Positions 27,094 to 35,996 of a stretch of 64,000 nt of DNA are shown piece after piece. The DNA is from Candidatus Poribacteria bacterium. GTDB lineage: Bacteria; Poribacteria; WGA-4E; WGA-3G. Position 1 is the first letter of the stretch, and every line of letters begins with the position of its first letter. Under the pieces are notes generated by a model that searched no databases, was not told where the DNA came from, and was given only the letters and a program-made list of their open reading frames with translations. The stretch spans positions 1 through 64,000 of the forward strand of contig JAGFCA010000017.1 of the NCBI GenBank assembly GCA_022394755.1, read 5' to 3'. The position numbers and the translations under genes were made by a program.

Positions 27094-28284
27094 TTATCGA
27101 CGTGGAAAGAAAGTGTCGATACCGGCTTCAATATCTTCAATTGGATGTCCGTACTGTTTTTCATAATTTGCATGTGTGGCTTTTTCAGTTTCGGTGAGAT
27201 CAGTGAGTGGGAACAAAATAGTTTCCTTACTTCTTTTTCCTGATTCATTCATTGCAATGTTCATTTCTTGGTCTTGTCTTGCAAGGGTCGTACCGTATTC
27301 TGGTTCAATATCCTCAAGCACAGCCTTAGCAATACTTAGGAGTTCGTCTGCGACTGGAATTTGTCCTTCTGTTAAAGGGTATTTTCTGAGTGGATTCTCC
27401 CAAGTTACAGTCTGATCAGGTAGTTCAAGCTCGATTTTTTCTATTACATCAACACCATCTACGTCGATAGTTGTTCGTTTTGCACGATGTGGTATTCCTT
27501 TAGCACCTGATTGTAAATCTTCAGCAGGAGTGACATATATTTCGTCTCCAACAATCGTTCCTTTACTACCATCAATTTGTGAAATACCGGTTTGCCCGCG
27601 TCCTAATGAGCGCGCGTGTATGACGTTGGAGTAAACCATTAGAGCAGTGGCGTTGTTGCTAAATTCAATAAAACCTAAACTCCAATTTTCGCTTGTATGA
27701 TTTCGTTTCATTCTATCCATGATTGGTATTACTGGAGAGGATTGTGTTATACCGAGAGCAGAAGTTGGATCGCCACCAGCTCGTAGACGAAGCATACTCA
27801 TTCCATGGTATCCACCTTCATAGAAGATCCGATAAATACGAGCAACATCTCCTATAATGTCGGCTTCAATCACCTTTGACAAAAATCTTTCCTTAGGTGC
27901 TCTATAGTAATTTTCAGCAATTTCAAGTTTAATGTTATTCTTTTTTGCACATTCAATCATCATATCGGATGTTGGTAATGTTACAGCAATAGGAGTTTCA
28001 CAAATTATATGGATCCCTGCATCAGCAAGAAAACATGCAATAGAATGATGTGCTACACCAGGTACTGTGATATCCACAACATCAATATTTTCATGTTCAA
28101 CAAGATCTCTAACATTCGTATAGGGGTTAGCATTGTACTGTTTGGCGTATTGTGTTGCGGTTTCTTCATCAATATCACAGATCGCAACAAGATTGTATAT
28201 ATCATTAAGTTTAGCGATTACAGGTAGATGGGAACCACCACCTCTACGACCAGCACCGATTAAAGCAATATTGAGCTTAGACAT
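27094..28284 (-). CDS. Gfo/Idh/MocA family oxidoreductase with altered EKP motif
   Basis: 396 residues. The N-terminal NAD(P)-binding Rossmann fold starts LNIALIGAGRRGGGSHLP and runs to about residue 125; the C-terminal alpha/beta substrate domain follows. The family normally has EKP with a catalytic lysine at the end of the Rossmann domain; here it reads CETPIA (Glu96-Thr97-Pro98), so the lysine is missing. GGYHG and DPTSALG occur in the substrate domain. The reaction may therefore differ from simple sugar dehydrogenation, or the protein may bind without catalysis. TAGGAG precedes the start. Divergent from the membrane-gene pair at 28415-31276. Confidence 0.85.
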   Translation of the reverse strand: MSKLNIALIGAGRRGGGSHLPVIAKLNDIYNLVAICDIDEETATQYAKQYNANPYTNVRDLVEHENIDVVDITVPGVAHHSIACFLADAGIHIICETPIAVTLPTSDMMIECAKKNNIKLEIAENYYRAPKERFLSKVIEADIIGDVARIYRIFYEGGYHGMSMLRLRAGGDPTSALGITQSSPVIPIMDRMKRNHTSENWSLGFIEFSNNATALMVYSNVIHARSLGRGQTGISQIDGSKGTIVGDEIYVTPAEDLQSGAKGIPHRAKRTTIDVDGVDVIEKIELELPDQTVTWENPLRKYPLTEGQIPVADELLSIAKAVLEDIEPEYGTTLARQDQEMNIAMNESGKRSKETILFPLTDLTETEKATHANYEKQYGHPIEDIEAGIDTFFPRR

Positions 28285-28414
28285 ACATTACTCCTAAAAT
28301 TGTTGAGTCATTGAGATAACAATACTATTTAGAATAACATCATTACATAATTCAGTCAATGAACAGTCATTTTTATGACATTGTAAAAATGATTCTATTC
28401 TCGGTAAAAATAAA

Positions 28415-29194
28415 ATGTTGTCAATAATTTTAAAAGATCTATCTATATATTCAAATTCACGTCGATATAGAGTAATTCAATATATTACATTATCTATTCT
28501 TATTTTGATATTTTTTATAAGTCTGACAGAATTTTATTCGTATGGAATTAATAAACAGGAAGTACATAATGTAAATCCAGAGTATCAGGCATATTCATTG
28601 TTTATTTTTTGTTTGTTATTTATTACATTTCTTGTTCCGAGACATGCTGTTGAATCATTAGATATTGAGTCTCCATTAAAAAATCAAATAGAGGGTTTGA
28701 ATATTGGTATTGATAATTTTACATTCCTTAAACTTACCAAACTGACGTATTTTGACATAATAATTGGAAAAATTGCTGGAGTTGTAATTTGGACATTATG
28801 GAGTGTTTGGTTTTTAATTCCTATATTCGCACTATCAAGTTATATTGGTGGATATTCGATTTGGCACATGGCAAAATGTGGGATAATTCTAACAATTAAT
28901 GGAGTACTTTTTTCTATAATAGGTTATATCTGCGGATTGTATTTTTCTACAGCAACGGCAAAAGGGGTGAGTTATGGTATAATTCTTTTTTTGACTTTGA
29001 CACCAACCTTACCTTTTTTTCCGTTTAATATAGAGGTATTTGATATGGTTAGTTCTTTAACAGGTTTATCATCAATATTATATACTAATGGATCCTATAT
29101 TTGGTTATATAATTCAGGATTGTATCTAATTTTGTCTTTATTACTTTTTCCGTTTCTATTATTACTATTCAGAAAACAACTCTCCATAACTTGA
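28415..29194 (+). CDS. ABC-2 type permease-like membrane protein
   Basis: 259 residues with about six hydrophobic segments and the general layout of ABC-2 exporter permeases: N-terminal cytoplasmic stretch, helix at about 22-43, paired helices from 78, and the last helix ending in LLFRKQL. Charge and motif conservation are weak. No ATPase gene lies on either side, so it would need a partner elsewhere, or it may be a non-ABC membrane protein. The ribosome binding site is poor. The TGA stop at 29192-29194 shows that TGA terminates translation here. Confidence 0.55.
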   Translation: MLSIILKDLSIYSNSRRYRVIQYITLSILILIFFISLTEFYSYGINKQEVHNVNPEYQAYSLFIFCLLFITFLVPRHAVESLDIESPLKNQIEGLNIGIDNFTFLKLTKLTYFDIIIGKIAGVVIWTLWSVWFLIPIFALSSYIGGYSIWHMAKCGIILTINGVLFSIIGYICGLYFSTATAKGVSYGIILFLTLTPTLPFFPFNIEVFDMVSSLTGLSSILYTNGSYIWLYNSGLYLILSLLLFPFLLLLFRKQLSIT

Positions 29195-29308
29195 ATCGAC
29201 ATTGGTATATCTGATGGCTATTCTTATAAAATTAGAATGAATTTTAATCATCTCCCACAATCCTAAATGCATGCTTCTAATACACTCCTTCCTTAACAGA
29301 CAAAGTAT

Positions 29309-31276
29309 ATGTCAATTAAATCTGAAAAACATATAAATAGAACAGAAACTGAAACATATAGGAAACTCCATGGGGTGACTTTCCGCTCTATCCTTATAGG
29401 TATTATTCTGATCCCACCAAATACCTACTTTATAATGGCAAACCATCTAAGATTTTGGAGTACTTTGCCAACTACCATGTCCTTGATCTACAATGTCATT
29501 ATAACAATTACATTATTAACAGGTCTTAATATTCTCATTCGTACATTTCTTCCTCGGTTTGCTCTTCGTCAAGGGGAATTATTAACGATCTATGTAATAC
29601 TTTCCCTTTCATCAGCCATAGCGGGCCATGACATGATGCAAACAGTCGTACCTGTAATACCCAATGCATTCTGGTTTGCTACCCCTGAAAATGAGTGGCA
29701 ACAGCTGTTTTGGAGACATTTACCCACGTGGATGACTCTTAATGACCTGACTGTATTACAAGATTTCTATGATGGAGATACAACATTCTATAGAAATAAA
29801 TATCTTTTAGCATGGTGGAAACCGATATTCTGGTGGACTATCTTATTATCAGTATTAATTTGGATTATGATTTGTATTGACTTATTGTTACGTAAGCAGT
29901 GGATAGAACGTGAAAGGTTGACTTATCCCATTGTTCGGTTACCAATAGAAATGACATATCAAGATGGAAGACTATTCAAAAATAAAATGCTTTGGATTGG
30001 ATTTGCGATAGCAGGAGGAATTGATCTGATTAATGGTATCCATGCGTTCTTTCCAGTATTTCCAGAAATTCCAGTTCGTAAAGCAGACCTTGGTAGGTAT
30101 TTTACAGAAAAACCATGGGATGCAATGGGATGGACACCGATTTATATTTTATCATTTGGTGTTGGGTTAGCATTTTTAATGCCGTTAGAAATGTCTTTTT
30201 CACTTTGGTTTTTCTATCTGTTTTGGAAAGGCGAGCGTATACTCGGTAGGGCGATGGGACTTCAAGTCTTACCTGGATTTCCTTATGATGGACCTCAAGG
30301 TGTCGGAGCATATCTTGCGATCGCCTGTTTTGGGCTCTATGGTGGTAGGAGACACTTCTATAATATAGGTAGTAAGTTAGTTAATACATTTAGATCGAAA
30401 AGTGATTCCTCAACAACAGTTTCAGACGGAATGCATGATACAAATAACTACTGGTTTCCTATAATTGGGTTGATAGGAGGTATACTATTTATATTTGTCT
30501 TTTCTGGTTATGGAGGTATGGCATTTTGGATGATAGCAATATATTTTCTTATCTATTATCTACTTGCGCTTGGTATAACCAGGGTAAGAGCAGAAGTGGG
30601 TCCACCTACCCATGAGATGTTTGTAGCGAACCCACGTCAGTTTATAATGGATTCATTCGGATCCAGAATGATACCACCACGCAGTCTAACCATGATGTCT
30701 CTATACTATGCTTTCAATAGGGGGTATCGCGCGCATCCTATGCCACATACTTTAGAAGGATTTAAACTTGCTGAAGTTGGAAACATGAAAACCAATCGTA
30801 TGGTAATAGCAATGATGTGTGGAGTGTTTTTTGGAATACTTGCATCCTTTTGGTCATATTTGGTAGTATCTTATGAAATAGGGGCGAATCCAGGTTTAGG
30901 AAATGGTGGTTATAATAGACTTCGAACTTGGCTGTATTATCCGAGCGAAATGAACTTACCTGCAGTAGGTTTTATGGGGGTAGGTTTCTTATTTACCGGG
31001 TTACTGTGGTGGTTGAGAACGCGTTTTCCTATGTTCCCTTTTCATCCAACAGGATATGCAGTCGCCAGTAGTATTTGGACATTTGGTTGGCTTTGGTTTT
31101 CTGTATTTGTTAGTTGGGCAGCGAAGAATCTGATTCTTAGATTTGGTGGAATAAAACTATATCAGAAGGTATTACCACTGTTTCTTGGATTAATCTTAGG
31201 TGAGTTTATTGTCGGTGGAGCTTGGGTAATAATCAGGTTAATCTGGGGTGTTGCTGTATATTCATTTTATAGATAA
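29309..31276 (+). CDS. large polytopic membrane protein, DUF6785/DUF6784 type
   Basis: 655 residues with a dozen or more hydrophobic helices. The N-terminal part (FRSILIGIILIPPNTYF, FALRQGELLTIYVILSLSSA, RERLTYPIVRLPIEM) and the middle region with ALGITRVRAEVGPPTHE match my memory of the DUF6785/DUF6784 proteins common in Planctomycetes, Poribacteria and relatives, which distantly resemble oligopeptide transporters. Function unknown; a transporter is most likely. It follows the ABC-2-like gene by 114 bases and precedes ThuA and PhyH genes, a set that suggests uptake and breakdown of a small organic compound. Confidence 0.75.
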   Translation: MSIKSEKHINRTETETYRKLHGVTFRSILIGIILIPPNTYFIMANHLRFWSTLPTTMSLIYNVIITITLLTGLNILIRTFLPRFALRQGELLTIYVILSLSSAIAGHDMMQTVVPVIPNAFWFATPENEWQQLFWRHLPTWMTLNDLTVLQDFYDGDTTFYRNKYLLAWWKPIFWWTILLSVLIWIMICIDLLLRKQWIERERLTYPIVRLPIEMTYQDGRLFKNKMLWIGFAIAGGIDLINGIHAFFPVFPEIPVRKADLGRYFTEKPWDAMGWTPIYILSFGVGLAFLMPLEMSFSLWFFYLFWKGERILGRAMGLQVLPGFPYDGPQGVGAYLAIACFGLYGGRRHFYNIGSKLVNTFRSKSDSSTTVSDGMHDTNNYWFPIIGLIGGILFIFVFSGYGGMAFWMIAIYFLIYYLLALGITRVRAEVGPPTHEMFVANPRQFIMDSFGSRMIPPRSLTMMSLYYAFNRGYRAHPMPHTLEGFKLAEVGNMKTNRMVIAMMCGVFFGILASFWSYLVVSYEIGANPGLGNGGYNRLRTWLYYPSEMNLPAVGFMGVGFLFTGLLWWLRTRFPMFPFHPTGYAVASSIWTFGWLWFSVFVSWAAKNLILRFGGIKLYQKVLPLFLGLILGEFIVGGAWVIIRLIWGVAVYSFYR

Positions 31277-31612
31277 CTTTAGTTGGTAAAAATGTTAATC
31301 AAGTACGGTTAATTAGATTAATAGTAGGAATTCCTTAAGTCCTTCTTAGGAATAAATGCCTTAAATCAACATATTTAATAACATTAAGTCGTTCATAGAT
31401 CATTCCTCCATACTCAAAATTTGCCGTAATTTGATCCTGTTTAGGTGGAAACCATATTGAGGAATTTATATATGAAAATGGTTTTACCTACAAATCCTCA
31501 TCTGATTAAATGATTGACAAAGGCTAATATTAGGTGTAATAATTACGATATAAAGTCGATATGATTTTTATTAAAGAGTATACTTTCCACGAGAAATTCT
31601 GAAGGAGTTTAT
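31277..31612. other. intergenic before the ThuA gene
   Basis: 336 AT-rich bases. An imperfect small hairpin (31331-31352, TTCCTTAAG...CTTAGGAA) may end the DUF6785 transcript, and a promoter candidate for the ThuA gene lies at 31514-31540. Confidence 0.4.
31514..31540 (+). promoter_or_regulatory. sigma-70-type promoter candidate for the ThuA gene
   Basis: A perfect TTGACA (31514-31519), 15 bases, then TGTAAT (31535-31540, 5 of 6 to TATAAT). The spacer is shorter than the ideal 17. It would give a leader of about 65 bases. Confidence 0.4.
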
Positions 31613-32416
31613 ATGTCATCAGGAATAAAAATTGATTTTGTCGCAGGTAGTGCAAGTCATGGGAGTGGTTCACATGAACACCCAGCAGGTTGTTCATTTT
31701 TAGCAGATCAATTTAACAAATATGTAGATGGAGTTGAGACAGTCGTCCATCAAGGATGGCCATCTGACTCAGATGTATTTAATGACACAGATGCTATCAT
31801 TGTCTATTCCGATGGTGGTGGTGGCCACCTTAGTATTCCACACCTTGAACAAATATCTTCATTAGCAGGTAAAGGTATCGGTTTGGCAATGCTCCACTAT
31901 GCGGTTGAAGTGCCAAAAGGTGAACCGGGGAACTGCTTTTTAGAATGGATTGGTGGATATTTTGAGACGCATTTATCTGTGAACCCACATTGGACCGCTG
32001 ATTTTACTTCTTTCCCAGATCATCCTGTTACCCGTGGTTTAGACCCTTTCTCACTTGAGGATGAATGGTATTACCATATGCGTTTTCAAGATAATATGGA
32101 AGGTGTTACACCTGTATTAAGTGCTATAGCACCTGATTCAACACTTACAAGACCAGACGGACCCCATAGTGGTAATCCACATGTCAGAAAGTCTGTTGCA
32201 AATGGTGAACCCCAACATCTTGGATGGTGTAGAGAACGTCCTGATGGTGGACGAGGATTTGGATTTACAGGTGGACATTATCATAAGAATTGGGGAGAAG
32301 ATCATCTACGTAAGTTTATTCTAAATGCCATTGCATGGACGGCAAAAGTAGAGATACCTGAAGATGGGATCAATACTCCATCACCTTCTGAAGAAGAATT
32401 GAATTCATATTTATAA
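31613..32416 (+). CDS. ThuA domain (trehalose utilization-like) protein
   Basis: 267 residues of the class I glutamine amidotransferase-like ThuA family. Visible features are the opening VAGSASHGSGSHEHPAG, the early DAIIVYSDGGGGH, MLHYAVEVP in place of the nucleophile elbow region, HPVTRGL, the FSLEDEWYYHMRF segment and the final GHYHKNWGEDHLRKFILNAIAWTA. ThuA proteins occur in sugar-catabolic clusters next to Gfo/Idh oxidoreductases; their reaction is still unclear. GAAGGAG precedes the start. No signal peptide, so cytoplasmic. Confidence 0.87.
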   Translation: MSSGIKIDFVAGSASHGSGSHEHPAGCSFLADQFNKYVDGVETVVHQGWPSDSDVFNDTDAIIVYSDGGGGHLSIPHLEQISSLAGKGIGLAMLHYAVEVPKGEPGNCFLEWIGGYFETHLSVNPHWTADFTSFPDHPVTRGLDPFSLEDEWYYHMRFQDNMEGVTPVLSAIAPDSTLTRPDGPHSGNPHVRKSVANGEPQHLGWCRERPDGGRGFGFTGGHYHKNWGEDHLRKFILNAIAWTAKVEIPEDGINTPSPSEEELNSYL

Positions 32417-32613
32417 CGGCAGTTTTGAAAATCTGACTTTTGCAATTAGAGTGGTAAGAATCGGTTTTAATCGGATTTTTTAGTGTCATTATTACTAAAG
32501 TGGAGTTCAATTACCTACTGTCATACTCCCGTTATTCATAGTAAATGGAATTAGCATAGAGTATCCTATGTAACTTTAGGGCATATATCTGGAAAAATCT
32601 TAGGAGAGATTGT

Positions 32614-33468
32614 ATGGAGCAAGAACAACTTGATTATCTATTCGATTTGCAAGGGTATCTAATCTTAGAGAATGCGATTTCAGATGAAGACCTTACTGAG
32701 ATGAACGATTGGATAGATAGACATTGGGAATATGTTGAAACTCCTTGGGATCCTGATTCTGGTGACAAACGTATCCCTCGTTGGATTGGTAATATTGAAA
32801 CACATACATATAATGTTGAAAATGGTGTAAATTTTCAGAATATCATTGAAGGTGGACATGTATTTGAAAAGCTTATTGACCATCCATCATGGATAAATCT
32901 GATACGCAAATATATTCATGAAGTAAATGGTGTATCAATCCATGAGAATTTCCTGAATGTGCGAGGAGAAGGTGGGTACATACATATTCATTGTAGAGGA
33001 CATGTTCCATTAAGTTATCTTACTTTTCGTCAGATTAATACTGGTGAATGGCTGGTTGGACAGATTAATGTGCTGATGGCTCTAAATGATATAGGTCCAG
33101 GTGATGGTGCGCCAGTATTAATACCGGGAAGTCATAAGAGTGCAGAGATTCATCCACGACTTAAGCATGATGGAAAAGGTATAGTCTATGATGGAATTAC
33201 CGGAAAACCCGCAGGAACGGCATTTGCTACCGAAGAAGTTCACTTAAAAGCAGGTGATGTTGTAATGTTTACTGATGCCATTACACACGGTTCAGCAGAA
33301 CGGACGAATCCTGGCCATCGTAGGTCAATAGTCTATAGATATTCACCCAGATATGTCCGTGAACGTTTTGATTATCCACATTCTGATGAGTTGCTTACTC
33401 GTTTAACTCCAGACCAGCGTAAGATAATCCAACCCATGTCTCCAAGACGTCCACCTCAGATTGCTTAG
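32614..33468 (+). CDS. phytanoyl-CoA dioxygenase family protein, unusual iron site
   Basis: 284 residues of the PhyH (Fe(II)/2-oxoglutarate) superfamily. The DLQGYLILENAISDEDL opening, PVLIPGSHKSAE in the jelly-roll core and the later DAITHGSAERTNPGHRRSIVYRY (second His about 225, 2-oxoglutarate-binding Arg about 236-237) are typical. In place of the first iron-binding HxD motif the sequence reads GGYIHIHCRGH (residues 120-130), giving HxH or HxR with no Asp. The second PhyH in this window (50832-51707) has a canonical HxD. It may therefore use halide or another ligand at the iron, use a nearby residue, or be inactive. TAGGAGAG precedes the start. Confidence 0.85.
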   Translation: MEQEQLDYLFDLQGYLILENAISDEDLTEMNDWIDRHWEYVETPWDPDSGDKRIPRWIGNIETHTYNVENGVNFQNIIEGGHVFEKLIDHPSWINLIRKYIHEVNGVSIHENFLNVRGEGGYIHIHCRGHVPLSYLTFRQINTGEWLVGQINVLMALNDIGPGDGAPVLIPGSHKSAEIHPRLKHDGKGIVYDGITGKPAGTAFATEEVHLKAGDVVMFTDAITHGSAERTNPGHRRSIVYRYSPRYVRERFDYPHSDELLTRLTPDQRKIIQPMSPRRPPQIA

Positions 33469-33738
33469 AGTAGAGTCAATAACCGATTTATTGATTAGTC
33501 TTTTGTTCTCTTGATATGAATTTTATGTTAATAGTGACAAATGCGTAATCAAGCGTCCTATAAGAATATGTGTAACAGATTTACTGGTTGGTTCTTTCAA
33601 CATACAAGGGATGACAGCAGTTTCATCATCTGTTTTTCTTTGAAAATTATGGAAATTACAGTCTATTCAGATGAATCTAATTTGAAATTTTGTGTAAGAA
33701 ATTGGATTTATGAGGAATAGTAAGATTAAATTATAAGT

Positions 33739-35259
33739 ATGAAAACTGATCAAAGAATCAAAACTGCTGGTAAAAAATTATGGAGCGGACGATTTAGTAC
33801 TGATCCCACATCACAAACCATAGCATTTACACATTCAATTGAAGCCGATACCCGTCTTATCAAATACGACATTTGGGGTAGTCAAGTTCATGCTATAATG
33901 CTTGAACGACAAGGTATCATCCTTGAAAATGACTTACGGGAGATACTACTTTGGTTAGGGAAAGCAGCGGAGGATTTTCAATCTGGCAGCTTCATGCTTG
34001 ATCCGAATAAGGAAGATGTCCACATGAATGTGGAGTCCTATCTGATTGAAAATGCTGGACGCGAATTTGGGGGTAAACTTCACACCGCTCGTTCCCGTAA
34101 TGACCAAGTTCTCGTGGATGCCCACCTTTATATCCGTGAAGAGATTTTGAATGTACAGCGTAGTATATCCTCATTATGTAATGCCTTCCTGAATATAGCA
34201 AAAGTACATGTTGATTCAGTCATGCCGGGATACACTCATACACAACATGCTCAACCGATCAGCCTTGGTTTTTGGGCAACAGCTTATGTGAGTATGTTCC
34301 TCAGAGACCAAAGACGGTTATCTGCATCATACAAGCTTGCCAATACAAATCCACTTGGGGCATGTGCTTTAGCTGGAACAACCTTTCCAATTGATCGTCA
34401 ATTTACAACAGAACTTCTTGGGTTTGAGACACCCCAAGAACATGCACTGGATGTGATTAGTAGTCGAGATTTTATTGGTGAAACTCTTTTCGCATTGTCA
34501 ATGGTGATGGCAAATTTATCTCGTCTCAGTGAAGAAATTATCTACTGGACGACATACGAATTTGGTATGGCAATGCTTGATGACGCCTATAGTTCGGGGA
34601 GTTCTATAATGCCGCAAAAGAAAAATGCTGACATTGCAGAACTCACACGTGGTCGGACAGGTCGGGTCTATGGTGCATTAATGGATCTGCTAACAAATTT
34701 GAAAGGTTTACCATTGGGATATAACCGCGATTTTCAAGAAGATAAACCCCCATTATGGGAAGCATTTGATATTGTGAATGAATGTCTTGGTATATTACCA
34801 GATGTTTTAAAAACAACAGAGTTCAAAACAGAACGTATGGCTGAATTAGTGAATGCCAACTTTGCTACCGCAACAGAATTAGCCAATTATCTTGTAAAGG
34901 AACATCATCTCAGTTTTCGTGAGAGTCATGAGATTGTCGGATGGCTTGTGGGTGAATTGGTACATAAGGAATTGACTTTTTTAGATTTGGAGTTGACTCA
35001 CAAACTACTATTAGAAAAAGATGTTGATATACCAATTTCTCAGTTACAACAGATTTTAGATCCGGTTTTGGCACTTCAGAATAATCAGAGTCTTGGGGGT
35101 ACATCACCGAAAGAGGTTAATCGGATGATAGATAGCTTTGAGAAACAATTAGACGATATTGCTATGAATGTCTCTACAAATCAGGCAAGAATCGATGAAG
35201 CATATAAAGAGACAAAGCATGAAATTGAAAAGGTATTAGACAAGAAGATTGTAACTTAG
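33739..35259 (+). CDS. argH: argininosuccinate lyase
   Basis: 506 residues; last step of arginine synthesis, splitting argininosuccinate into arginine and fumarate. The fumarase-superfamily signature GSSIMPQKKNAD is present with the catalytic Ser loop, as are KLWSGRF, KLHTARSRNDQV and MPGYTHTQHAQP. The protein is some 40 residues longer than the common 460, mainly as a C-terminal helical extension. It heads a probable argH-pyrF-sulfatase-fold transcript (20 and 3 base gaps). The ribosome binding site is weak. Confidence 0.95.
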   Translation: MKTDQRIKTAGKKLWSGRFSTDPTSQTIAFTHSIEADTRLIKYDIWGSQVHAIMLERQGIILENDLREILLWLGKAAEDFQSGSFMLDPNKEDVHMNVESYLIENAGREFGGKLHTARSRNDQVLVDAHLYIREEILNVQRSISSLCNAFLNIAKVHVDSVMPGYTHTQHAQPISLGFWATAYVSMFLRDQRRLSASYKLANTNPLGACALAGTTFPIDRQFTTELLGFETPQEHALDVISSRDFIGETLFALSMVMANLSRLSEEIIYWTTYEFGMAMLDDAYSSGSSIMPQKKNADIAELTRGRTGRVYGALMDLLTNLKGLPLGYNRDFQEDKPPLWEAFDIVNECLGILPDVLKTTEFKTERMAELVNANFATATELANYLVKEHHLSFRESHEIVGWLVGELVHKELTFLDLELTHKLLLEKDVDIPISQLQQILDPVLALQNNQSLGGTSPKEVNRMIDSFEKQLDDIAMNVSTNQARIDEAYKETKHEIEKVLDKKIVT

Positions 35260-35279
35260 AATCAAAATAGGATTATAAA

Positions 35280-35993
35280 TTGAAAGAAAGATTGATTGTT
35301 GCATTAGATTTAGAAGATGGCAATGAAAATTTCGAGTTATCTGAGAAACTCAAAGGGACAGTTTCATGGGTAAAGATTGGGTATCAAGCCTTATACTCTC
35401 TTGGCACAGAGGTATTTGCATGGTATAGTGAAAATCGTATTAATACTTTTTTAGATCTGAAATTCCATGATATTCCTAATACAGTTGCACGCGATGTTGG
35501 AACAATGACCAAACATGGTGCTAATATGATAAATATGCATGCCTCCGGTGGAATTGAGATGATGCAAGCTGCCCGTATCCGTGCTGATGATGTTGCACAG
35601 GATAGAAGAATTGATAAACCAATCCTATTAGGGGTGACTATTCTTACAAGTACTAATGAAGCAGAATTTCAATTTCAATTCGGTTCAGAGAGACATCTAT
35701 CGAATCAGGTGGTTTTTCTTGCCAAACAAGCAAAGGAAGCAGGTTTAGATGGTGTTGTTGCATCTCCATTGGAAATTGAACTGATTCGTAAGGCTTGTGG
35801 TGATGATTTTATAATTGTGACACCTGGTATCCGCCCAAGTTGGGCAAATAGAGGAGACCAAAAACGAATTACGACACCGTCAGAAGCAATTAATCGTGGA
35901 GCGGATTTCCTTGTTGTAGGTAGGCCTATTATTGAAGCAGATGATCCGATTGAAGCTGCAGAAATGATCTTGGATGAGATGAGAGGAGAGTAA
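35280..35993 (+). CDS. pyrF: orotidine 5'-phosphate decarboxylase
   Basis: 237-residue TIM barrel making UMP from OMP. The catalytic segment FLDLKFHDIPNTVARDV holds the Lys-Asp tetrad, Asp10 (VALDLED) and Lys32 (WVKIGYQ) fit, and the C-terminal phosphate loop PGIRPSWANRGDQKR is complete. The start is a TTG preceded by AGGAT at about 8 bases; no ATG lies at the right place. The next gene starts 3 bases after its stop. Confidence 0.94.
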   Translation: MKERLIVALDLEDGNENFELSEKLKGTVSWVKIGYQALYSLGTEVFAWYSENRINTFLDLKFHDIPNTVARDVGTMTKHGANMINMHASGGIEMMQAARIRADDVAQDRRIDKPILLGVTILTSTNEAEFQFQFGSERHLSNQVVFLAKQAKEAGLDGVVASPLEIELIRKACGDDFIIVTPGIRPSWANRGDQKRITTPSEAINRGADFLVVGRPIIEADDPIEAAEMILDEMRGE

Positions 35994-35996
35994 ATT

